Source of the DNA: Nocardia asiatica NBRC 100129
Lineage (GTDB): Bacteria > Actinomycetota > Actinomycetes > Mycobacteriales > Mycobacteriaceae
Assembly (NCBI RefSeq): GCF_000308415.1
Contig: NZ_BAFS01000088.1
Location: 1 to 45,118 of the forward strand
Length of the DNA stretch: 45,118 nucleotides
Direction of reading: 5' to 3'
Below, one piece after another: positions 9,255-16,371 of this stretch (the first letter of the stretch is position 1; the number at the start of each line of letters is the position of its first letter). The translations under genes were made by a program, and so were the position numbers. The notes below the pieces were generated by a model that saw only the letters and a list, made by a program, of their open reading frames with translations, did no database searches and had not been told where the DNA came from.

Positions 9255-9297
9255 GAGTCCGCCCGCTTCGCGATCACTTCGTGAAGCGGGCGGACTC
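9255..9297. terminator. Strong bidirectional hairpin between glnA and the prenyltransferase-like gene
   Basis: Perfect 15-bp arms, GAGTCCGCCCGCTTC (9255-9269) and GAAGCGGGCGGACTC (9283-9297), can be extended inward by four more pairs. It sits 63 bp after the glnA stop and 44 bp before the stop of the convergent gene, so it can serve both. Confidence 0.85.
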
Positions 9298-9341
9298 ATC
9301 TGCGTTCGCAAGCGTGCCGGACCGCGCGGATGACCGACGAA

Positions 9342-10361
9342 CTATGCGGTACTCCAGGTAGGTGTGCCGTATACGTTGAGTTTGTCGATTCCGTGTTCCT
9401 CGGAGTAGCCGAGTCCGACCGCGGAGTAACGCCATGCGGCCCCGCACGATTCCGCTGACCGGGCCAACGCGTCGACGGCATAGGTGGTGCCGTAGTGGCG
9501 GGATGCGAGTTCGCTCACGAGGCCGCTGAGGTCGGTCCGCTGTCTCGAGCCCAAGGAAATTCCGAAACCGGTGCCGGTCGCACCCCGGGAACAGCAGACG
9601 AACCAGTCATGTTTATGGAGTTGGGCTGCGTCGATACCACATCGAACGAATTCCGACAGCAGCTCCCACGCGGGATGCCCGAAGTAGCGGGACAATTTCA
9701 TCGGCACGGCGACATCGTCGTAACTCGCCTTCGAATAGATCTTGTGGTTCACGCTGCCGCGCGCATCCACCTCGATGGCGGCGGCCACGGGCGTAATGAG
9801 CTTTTCGTGGTCGGGTACGATCGCCAAACCGGCGAAACCCGGCAAAGCATCGCACAGTCTGTCCAGTGCTCCCGGCACGATCCGCAGGCCGCCATACACC
9901 TTGAGACGCGCCGCGTGGCGTGGGGCCGCGGCGTGATGCACGATTCCTATCCACGTTGCCGAGCGGTGCTGTGCGGTGACTTTCGAAGGGTCGGGATAAA
10001 GCGCCGTGACGAATGACTGCATCAGGTCGGCGACGGCTCGATCGCCGTTCGGCAACCATGCGACCAGATCTCGGATCGCGGCCAGTTGCGCGGTGACGCG
10101 AGAGCCGAACGTCACCTCTTGCGTCGCGGTCTCGGTGATATACCGAACGGCGGGTGAGAATGTACCCCTGCCCCCGCTCACACTGGCTTCGAACGGAATG
10201 CCGGAGATGGTCAGCATGCTGGCTCGGTGACCGTCCGGCCCCAGCGCGTCCAACTGACCGCCACAGGCGCGCTCCAATATGTCGCGCATGGGTGCTGGGT
10301 CACTGCGCAGCGACAATCGATCGGCCAAGTCGACCAAGAATTTCTCGGCAGCTTCGGTCAT
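9342..10361 (-). CDS. ABBA-type (DMATS-like) aromatic prenyltransferase-like protein
   Basis: Protein of 339 residues. It has the rhythm of ABBA/PT-barrel prenyltransferases, which move a prenyl group from a prenyl diphosphate to an aromatic or indole acceptor without a DDxxD motif. Features seen are GIPFEASVS followed by VRYITET (like the G-x-PxEFS...RY-x-E start of the DMATS barrel), LKVYGG, HKIYSKA and DKLNVYGTPTW. These are the alternating basic and Tyr residues that hold the diphosphate in this fold. No signal peptide is seen. It is divergent from the squalene-cyclase-like gene with a palindrome between them, so the two probably act together on one isoprenoid product. Family call is moderate; substrate is unknown. 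Confidence 0.55.
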   Translation of the reverse strand: MTEAAEKFLVDLADRLSLRSDPAPMRDILERACGGQLDALGPDGHRASMLTISGIPFEASVSGGRGTFSPAVRYITETATQEVTFGSRVTAQLAAIRDLVAWLPNGDRAVADLMQSFVTALYPDPSKVTAQHRSATWIGIVHHAAAPRHAARLKVYGGLRIVPGALDRLCDALPGFAGLAIVPDHEKLITPVAAAIEVDARGSVNHKIYSKASYDDVAVPMKLSRYFGHPAWELLSEFVRCGIDAAQLHKHDWFVCCSRGATGTGFGISLGSRQRTDLSGLVSELASRHYGTTYAVDALARSAESCGAAWRYSAVGLGYSEEHGIDKLNVYGTPTWSTA

Positions 10362-10448
10362 CAGGAGTCGACCGGCCCTGCGGGCGCCGGAACCAGGCTT
10401 CTACCCATATCGGCAAACTCTCTCATCCCGGCAGGCGCGCCCTTGTAC

Positions 10449-10475
10449 GCATGTTCCCATTACTGGGAACAATGC
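10449..10475. promoter_or_regulatory. Operator-like palindrome between divergent terpenoid-type genes
   Basis: TGTTCCCA-TTAC-TGGGAACA (10452-10471) is a perfect dyad. It is flanked by GCA and TGC, which extend the symmetry with a one-base bulge. It lies midway between start codons at 10361 (minus) and 10578 (plus). The same half-sites and spacer length recur at 12063-12080. Confidence 0.6.
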
Positions 10476-10577
10476 GCATCGCGCCTGTAACGTCAGTAGC
10501 GGTCGACCTCGACTACGTCGAGTGTCTTTGCCGCATCTCGCCGGTCGGTCGAGCTTCGAGTTGGAAAGCGGGTTGTC

Positions 10578-11561
10578 GTGGACAGTGATCTCACCAGAGT
10601 GATCGCTGCGGCATGTGGGTTCTTGCTGGAACATCAAGACGGCGACGGTCATTGGCGCGACTACGAATTGCCGCCTGGCAGGTCCGAATCCTGGATCACC
10701 GGGTGTGTCGGTGTGGCGCTCGATGCGGCCGAGGCGCTCCTCCCGCCGGATCCCGGTCGTGCCCGAGCTGTCGACCGCGCCGTGACCGCGTTGCGGGACT
10801 CGCGACGCCCCATCGGATGGGGATACAACCGCAAAGTCTCGTGCGACGCAGACTCCACGTCATGGGTGGTGCGCCTCATCGCCACACGTGATCCCGAACC
10901 ATCGGTACCGGACAGTGTCTTCACCGACTACGTCACATCGACGGGCGGGGTTCGCACCTTCCCGTCCGCGATCTTCGGTTCGTGGGCAGAGGAACACGAC
11001 GAAGTCGCCCCGATGGCAGGGCTTGCCCTTCTCGCGCTCGGCGACAAGCCGACCACGGACGCCATTCGCGCCCATACCGTGAGTCGTCACCGAGACCACG
11101 GCCGCTGGCTTCCGTTCTGGTGGCGGTCGGACGCTTACGTGGCAGCCCACAACTTGACGTTCCTCGCACGCACCGGCGGCATACCTCCGGCAATTGCGGC
11201 AGCGGAACGCAAGCGCTTGGGCGAAGCTGTAGTACTGGCGAACGGAAGTCCGGTCACCGCGCGGGAGTCGTCTTTCGATATCGCACAGCGCCTCATCGCC
11301 GCCGTGCGTCTGGGTGCTTCCGACTACGTCGGCCTTCTTCGTCAGGCGCTGCTGGCTGCGCAGCTACCGGATGGTGGCTGGCCCGCCTCGCTAGGTCTGC
11401 TGGTCCCGGGTCAGCGAAGCTCGTCCATCGAGATGTTCGCCGATGAACGCAGGTTGCTCAGCACGGCAATGGCTGTGCAGGCCCTCATCGATGCCGCGAT
11501 AGTGGATCGGGCGCCGGACCCGCAGAAGCAAGTCGGCGAGCGCGCCGATCGTCATGGGTAG
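10578..11561 (+). CDS. Squalene/prenyl-cyclase-like (alpha/alpha barrel, QW-repeat) protein
   Basis: Protein of 327 residues built of alpha-helical repeats. QW-type motifs are HQDGDGHWRDYE near residues 19-30 and AQLPDGGWP near the C-terminus, with a weaker copy between (DHGRWLPFWW). A DADST motif at residues 90-94 aligns with the class II cyclase DxDD motif, with the last Asp replaced by Ser. The middle acid (Asp92), which protonates the substrate in squalene-hopene cyclases, is kept. At half the length of true hopene cyclases it is a single-barrel protein. The GTG start has GGAAAG upstream. It is divergent from the prenyltransferase-like gene. A terpenoid cyclisation role is inference. Confidence 0.6.
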   Translation: MDSDLTRVIAAACGFLLEHQDGDGHWRDYELPPGRSESWITGCVGVALDAAEALLPPDPGRARAVDRAVTALRDSRRPIGWGYNRKVSCDADSTSWVVRLIATRDPEPSVPDSVFTDYVTSTGGVRTFPSAIFGSWAEEHDEVAPMAGLALLALGDKPTTDAIRAHTVSRHRDHGRWLPFWWRSDAYVAAHNLTFLARTGGIPPAIAAAERKRLGEAVVLANGSPVTARESSFDIAQRLIAAVRLGASDYVGLLRQALLAAQLPDGGWPASLGLLVPGQRSSSIEMFADERRLLSTAMAVQALIDAAIVDRAPDPQKQVGERADRHG

Positions 11562-11702
11562 CGAGAGTTGGCGAGCGCGTTTCGGACGGCGGAAAGCCCA
11601 CCACGACAGGTAAGACCGCGACCGCTGCGCCGGCTGTCGCGCAGATAGGATCGTCGGCCCGCTGTCCAAGCGGGCGTTCCGCCGGCGGATGAGTGAGGAT
11701 GC

Positions 11703-12092
11703 ATGCGAGAGATCCACCCGAATGTACGAGCCGCACTCGGCATGACCCGGGAGTTGCGGCACCGCATCGCGGAGATGCGTGAACGGTCCAACAGGGTCGT
11801 CGCACGTCGGCCGTCCCCGAGCGGCTTGGTCATTCCCGAAGTCGACGCGACCGGGCGGTTGCTCGACCTGTACCTGGCGCCCGGCACCTGCGCGCGATTC
11901 GACAACGCGGAGCTTGCCGCCGACATCATGGCTGCCATCACGGAAAGCGCCGAGGACGCTCGGCGGCAATACCAGATCGCGATGAACAGCACCGGCAACC
12001 TGCCACGGCCGCTCGCGGAGGTCATGCGGGAATGGCGCGCCGAAAAAGGGTCGGACCAGCAAGTTCCCAACTTTGGGAAGGCGGAAGAATAA
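11703..12092 (+). CDS. YbaB/EbfC-like protein of a T7SS-associated operon
   Basis: A 129-residue protein. An N-terminal helix (MREIHPNVRAALGMTRELRHRI) is followed by a short beta sheet (GLVIPEVDATGRLLDLYLAP) and a second helix (NAELAADIMAAITESAEDARRQY). This is the helix-sheet-helix order of YbaB/EbfC nucleoid-associated proteins. Such proteins recur in front of ESX substrates in Nocardia-like genomes, and a second one starts at 25344. The ATG at 11703 is preceded by GTGAGGA. The 3' end contains an operator-like palindrome. The next gene starts 34 bp downstream on the same strand. Confidence 0.65.
   Translation: MREIHPNVRAALGMTRELRHRIAEMRERSNRVVARRPSPSGLVIPEVDATGRLLDLYLAPGTCARFDNAELAADIMAAITESAEDARRQYQIAMNSTGNLPRPLAEVMREWRAEKGSDQQVPNFGKAEE
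12063..12080. promoter_or_regulatory. Second copy of the GTTCCCA-N4-TGGGAA palindrome
   Basis: GTTCCCA-ACTT-TGGGAAG lies inside the last codons of the YbaB-like gene, about 47 bp before the ATG of the T7SS target gene. Half-sites and 4-nt spacer match the palindrome at 10453-10470. It may be an internal operator, or the stem of an attenuating hairpin. Confidence 0.5.
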
Positions 12093-12126
12093 TGCTCAGA
12101 TAGCTGGCGGGAGGAATCGACCGAGC

Positions 12127-14130
12127 ATGCCCAATCACCTGGATGTGGAGCCGGATCAGCTGCGCAGGATCGCGAAGCAGCACGATCTGGCCGCCGGAAA
12201 CATCCGGAAGTGGGGTGAAATCCCGCACGGCTGGCTCGCCGACTTCGAATCCGGTTACGGCATGATCGCCGACCCGGTGCGGGCGGCTCTGGTGGACTAC
12301 TACAACCGGCGACATGAGACTGCCGAGCGCCTTGCGGCGAACCATGAGCGGTCACGAGACGAATTGCTCGCCGCCGCTGATGCGCTCGAAGACGCCGATC
12401 AGTCCGGCGGGCAACGTGTCGGCGGCGCGGGTGACTTCGGCAACGGAGTTCCCCGTGGCGGCCCGCCCCCAGGCTCCGCCGCGGAACCCTCCCCGCCGAC
12501 GGAGGGCAGCCCGGATGTGCCCCCTGGCGGCAACACTCCGTTGGTGCCGCCGCCCTCCACCACATCGCCCGCGACGCCGCCCCCCACGACATCGCCTGAC
12601 GCACCGGGCATCCTCGGTGAGCAAGCTCCACCCTCGGACCAGCCGCTCATGCCCGCCGCCGCTTCGGCTCCGCAGACGTACGGCACCCCACCCGCCGAAC
12701 TCATGGCACCGGTCGGGTCGGTTCCGTCCTCGGTCGGCGGATCGGAGCCGGCTACCGACGACTGGGCTGCCACTACCGCCGTCGACCCGAGCGGTAACGC
12801 CACCGTCACTGTCGATCCGAACAGTGCCGGGAGCACGGTCGCCGGGCTGGGCGCGCCACCGGCGGCGGATTCGTTCGCGGCGGCGGCCGCCGTCGCTGCC
12901 GCAGGAATGGCCGGGGGGATGCCCGCACCTCTGGCGACAGGTCCGTTCGTAGCGGCGGCCCGCCTGTCCGAAGACAAACGGGCGCTACCCTCGTTGGTGG
13001 TCGGAGAACAAATCGACGACGACTTGATACTCGCCCGCACCTTGCTCGGCGCCACTCTGGCCGCCGTGGCCGATTGGGCGCCCGGTCTGGAATGGGCCGT
13101 GGCGGTGTTGCGGACTCCTTTGGGGCCGATCATTCTGCTGACCTCTACGGAGGGTCGTGGTTGGCTGCCTTCCGGACTGTTCCTGCCGTCGGAGGTCACT
13201 GTCCCCTGGCGGTGGGATGCCATGCTCGACAACGCTGCTCGCAGGGCGCTCGCGGCGTTGGAGAGCACTCCCGACCCTGCTCGAATCCTCGCGGAGTTCG
13301 GTTCGACGAGCCGACTACGGGGTGCTCGGATCAGTGCGTTGGTGTCGTCCGCGGCGATCACCGGCGATCTGCGGTCCGCTCTCGGCGACGATGTCGCCAT
13401 CGAAGATCGGGTAGCCCCGGCCGAGTCCGCCGTCGACCTCACCTTTCCCGGTACCGGACTGGTCGACCGGCTGGCGCTCGCTGGTTCGGATGAGTCGCTG
13501 ATGCAGGCAGCGACCGTGCCCGATAACGAAATTCGCGCCAAGTGCCTGGAATTGGCTCGATCGGCGGATGCCGGCGTTCGCGTCGTTGCCTCCCAAGTGA
13601 CCGGAGAGATCGCCATGCATCGTGCCGGTCGGCAACGGATTCTCGATGCATTGCACACCGGTCGGCCCATCCCGGCGAACTGGTGGGACGAGATCCGCGC
13701 CAACCACGACAGGATGGCAGAGGCACTACGGTCGCGGCGGGTGGGAGGGTCTTCCGTTTCGGTCGGGGACGATCGGTGGGACTCGTCGAGCGCGGAAAAT
13801 CTTCGTGACCTGGTTTTCGAGCGCCGAGCCGATGAGCTACTGCTTCTGCTCGCGAACGGCGAAACCGATCGGCAAACTCTTCGTGACGCGCTCTACACAT
13901 ACGGGCAGATCGTCGATCATCCGCAGGCGCCGCAGGCCGCGCGTGTGGCGGTGTCGAGCGGTACGGCTACGACGGCCCCCTACCCGGAGGTATCGCGCGG
14001 TGATGTGCCGACTGGGCACGGGGTCAGCGTCAATTCCATCACTTCTGACGCGCCGCCGCCCTCCATCGCGCGTTTGTTGAACGGTCCGGCGGGGTCCGAG
14101 GGCTCCAGCGAACAGAGGAGCGCCTGGTGA
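12127..14130 (+). CDS. Large type VII secretion target-like protein (EspC-type N-terminus)
   Basis: Protein of 667 residues. The first about 100 residues resemble EspC/T7SS-target domains: MPNHLDVEPDQLRRIAKQHD, then helices with KWGEIPHGW, where the Trp-x-Gly turn is modified. A long Pro/Thr/Ser-rich linker (roughly 110-280) includes an Ala-rich stretch. A folded C-terminal domain (about 290-600) contains LEWAVAVLRTPLGPIILLTSTEGRGWLP. I do not recognise the C-terminal domain. The ATG at 12127 has GGGAGGAA upstream. The stop overlaps the next gene by GTGA. This suggests a secreted or surface effector made with its downstream partner; the secretion machinery itself is not in the window. Confidence 0.65.
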   Translation: MPNHLDVEPDQLRRIAKQHDLAAGNIRKWGEIPHGWLADFESGYGMIADPVRAALVDYYNRRHETAERLAANHERSRDELLAAADALEDADQSGGQRVGGAGDFGNGVPRGGPPPGSAAEPSPPTEGSPDVPPGGNTPLVPPPSTTSPATPPPTTSPDAPGILGEQAPPSDQPLMPAAASAPQTYGTPPAELMAPVGSVPSSVGGSEPATDDWAATTAVDPSGNATVTVDPNSAGSTVAGLGAPPAADSFAAAAAVAAAGMAGGMPAPLATGPFVAAARLSEDKRALPSLVVGEQIDDDLILARTLLGATLAAVADWAPGLEWAVAVLRTPLGPIILLTSTEGRGWLPSGLFLPSEVTVPWRWDAMLDNAARRALAALESTPDPARILAEFGSTSRLRGARISALVSSAAITGDLRSALGDDVAIEDRVAPAESAVDLTFPGTGLVDRLALAGSDESLMQAATVPDNEIRAKCLELARSADAGVRVVASQVTGEIAMHRAGRQRILDALHTGRPIPANWWDEIRANHDRMAEALRSRRVGGSSVSVGDDRWDSSSAENLRDLVFERRADELLLLLANGETDRQTLRDALYTYGQIVDHPQAPQAARVAVSSGTATTAPYPEVSRGDVPTGHGVSVNSITSDAPPPSIARLLNGPAGSEGSSEQRSAW

Positions 14131-16202
14131 GCAAGGTAGACGATGCCGTCGACAAGATCAACAAGCACTACGAGTCGAGCACTTGGGATGGGGCCGGTTT
14201 TCAGGACGGTCAAGCCGAGGACTCGTTGAAGGCGCTGAACGGTCTGAATTCGACCGAGTTCAAAGAGGCGTTCGATCGACTCGATCCCGCGGTGCGAGAA
14301 ATGCTCGCCAGGGACACGAGTAGCGATCTCGCGAAACGTCCCGAGTATCGCGATATCGTCGATGCCCTCAAGACCGGTAATCCGCAACATGTGGTCGATG
14401 CCAAGAAGACGAAAGAAGACGAAGCGGCCACCCCCAAGTATGCGGATGGTTGGGGCTGGGAACTTCCCGACGAGAAAGAACACCTGCATCGGGTCGATCT
14501 GTACCAGCCGAAGGGCGCAAGTGCGGCGCTGATCAGCCTCATCGAGGACACCGAGTTCACGATGCAGTGGGGATTCGACACATTGGGCGTCCGTGATCCG
14601 AAGGCCGCCCCCGACTTCACCAACGTGCTCGACGGCCAGCAGGTCACAACCGCGGGCGGTTGGTCGCAGGTCAGGGACCAGCACAAGACGCTGAATGAGC
14701 AGTTGAGCAAGCGTCAAACCGAGTACAAGGACGCCCACAAGAATGTCAACGGCGACACCAACGACTCCGCGATTCTCAATTCGGATACCTTCAAGAAACT
14801 GAAGAAGATCAAGGACGATCTCAACGAGAAGCTGCAATTCGAGTTCCCGGGAGCCAAGGTCGTCGATGGCAAGATGGAATACAGCTTCAAAGATGCCGAC
14901 AACTCGATGACGAAGATCGTCGCCTACGAGAAGAACAACGAATCGGGCAACTACTACTTGACCCCCGAAGCGGAGCAGTCGTATTACGTCAGGCATATCG
15001 ATGCGGCCGCCGAGAGCTGGGACAAGGAGTACGAGAACGCTACCAAGGAGTTTCAGAAAAAGGCCGCGGACATCGATGGTCAGAACACCGACCCCGGAAA
15101 TACCAACACCGGCAACACCAACACCGGAAATACCAACACCGGAAATACCAACACCGGCAACACCACCAATGGCAACACCTACGTGCCGCCTGGGCAGGAT
15201 GGAATCACGCAACCGGCGAGCACCACGAACGACGACTGGAGCTCCACCTACGACGACCTGCTGGGCGGCTCGACGGACACCGATGGTTCGCTGACCGATC
15301 CGGGCACGGGCACCGATCCGAGTACCCAGCCCATCTCGGCCACCGGAAGCACCGATCCGTCCACGAGTTCGGACCCGTTCGCCGCCATACGTAACGCGCT
15401 GCAGGGGAACACCGGAACCGGTACGAACACTGGCGCGAACACCGGCAATATCACTCCCGCCGCCGCCAACAGCGGCGACAACGGCATGGCGAACGCGATG
15501 CAGCAGATGGCGATGATGAGCGCCATGAGCGGCATGATGAACCAGGGTCGCCAGCCAGATGAGGACCGACTCGAGCGAGCCTACGCGGAGCGAGAACGGG
15601 AACGAGAGCGGGAGAAGCGCGAGGAGCGCGAGCGCAATCGCAACGCCCAGACGACGACCGCGCAGCAGGCCGTGCAGCAGACGAGTCCTCCTGGCGTGAC
15701 CGCGCCGACGTACGCGGGCGCTCCGCCCGCGGTGACCACACCGGGCGGAATGGTCGATTACAAGATCGGCAATTCGACCGTGCAGGTCTCGCAGCCGGTC
15801 GCGGAAGCTCTGCATCGGCAGACCCAGAACACCGCCACCAACGCGGTAGCCGCGTACGAGGGAACCGCGGGTGCGTCGACAGCCGACCACCCGTGGGCGA
15901 CGGTGAACGACGTCGCGCAGTTGAAGACCGGCGACGTCGTGCAGTGGGAGAAGCACAGCGCGCTGATCGTCAAGAACGAGAACGGCCTCAACATCCTGGA
16001 CAACGGCCAGCTCATTCCGCTGGATCCGAACAATCCGCCGCTGACCGAGAAGTACGGGAGTTTCACCGGCTACGCGCACCCGACGGGTCTGGACGTCGGG
16101 TCCAACACTCTCGATCCCTCGGCCATGGCACCACCTCCGCCGACGGTGAGCGCGGCGGTGCCCGCGGGCCCGCCACCCGTCGGGCCTCCACCGCAAGCCT
16201 GA
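14127..16202 (+). CDS. Large modular T7SS-locus protein with Asn/Thr repeats and C-terminal globular domain
   Basis: Protein of 691 residues. The GTG start overlaps the upstream stop (GTGA). Residues 1-310 are a charged alpha-helical region. Residues about 324-350 are five pentapeptide repeats (GNTNT type), followed by a Thr/Ser/Gly/Asp linker. A Met-rich stretch (MQQMAMMSAMSGMM) comes next, then a highly charged helix of Arg/Glu repeats near 485-515. Residues about 545-650 form a compact beta-rich domain with LKTGDVVQWEKHSALIVKNE, which recalls the DVV-x-W...HSAI core of NlpC/CHAP-like folds. I see no catalytic Cys. The C-terminus is Pro-rich. It has no signal peptide. Probably exported together with the upstream gene product; function unknown. 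Confidence 0.6.
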   Translation: MSKVDDAVDKINKHYESSTWDGAGFQDGQAEDSLKALNGLNSTEFKEAFDRLDPAVREMLARDTSSDLAKRPEYRDIVDALKTGNPQHVVDAKKTKEDEAATPKYADGWGWELPDEKEHLHRVDLYQPKGASAALISLIEDTEFTMQWGFDTLGVRDPKAAPDFTNVLDGQQVTTAGGWSQVRDQHKTLNEQLSKRQTEYKDAHKNVNGDTNDSAILNSDTFKKLKKIKDDLNEKLQFEFPGAKVVDGKMEYSFKDADNSMTKIVAYEKNNESGNYYLTPEAEQSYYVRHIDAAAESWDKEYENATKEFQKKAADIDGQNTDPGNTNTGNTNTGNTNTGNTNTGNTTNGNTYVPPGQDGITQPASTTNDDWSSTYDDLLGGSTDTDGSLTDPGTGTDPSTQPISATGSTDPSTSSDPFAAIRNALQGNTGTGTNTGANTGNITPAAANSGDNGMANAMQQMAMMSAMSGMMNQGRQPDEDRLERAYAEREREREREKREERERNRNAQTTTAQQAVQQTSPPGVTAPTYAGAPPAVTTPGGMVDYKIGNSTVQVSQPVAEALHRQTQNTATNAVAAYEGTAGASTADHPWATVNDVAQLKTGDVVQWEKHSALIVKNENGLNILDNGQLIPLDPNNPPLTEKYGSFTGYAHPTGLDVGSNTLDPSAMAPPPPTVSAAVPAGPPPVGPPPQA
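15096..15170 (+). repeat. Five tandem 15-bp units encoding GNTNT-type pentapeptides
   Basis: Units start at 15096, 15111, 15126, 15141 and 15156. Two unit versions occur, GGAAATACCAACACC and GGCAACACCAACACC, and the last is diverged. Copy number is a multiple of codons, so it can vary without frameshift. It forms the flexible linker of the protein at 14127-16202. Confidence 0.9.
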
Positions 16203-16371
16203 CCGATAGGCGGCGGGGTGTCGGCGCGACAGCGTTCGCCGTTGTCGTCGGCGGGCGCGACGTGCACTCCTGCCGCCGCGAGCGCTCTCGATCTCCGGTC
16301 GGATCGGCCGGTGCTCGAGACCGACCGAAGCTCTCTGACAGCGGCGTGCGGCAGGGGGCGAGCCGAGCGGT

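Noticed and set aside
7905..9311. Long minus-strand open frame opposite glnA
   Set aside because: Mirror of strong codon bias in glnA. No motifs; composition dominated by Val, Arg, Gly, Asp and Leu.
15096..15170. CRISPR-like tandem repeat
   Set aside because: Units are contiguous 15-bp coding repeats with no spacers, in frame within a protein linker.
13980..16196. Minus-strand 738-codon open frame opposite the T7SS operon
   Set aside because: Antisense to two coupled genes. Its Gly/Val/Ile repeats are the reverse complement of the Asn/Thr repeats.
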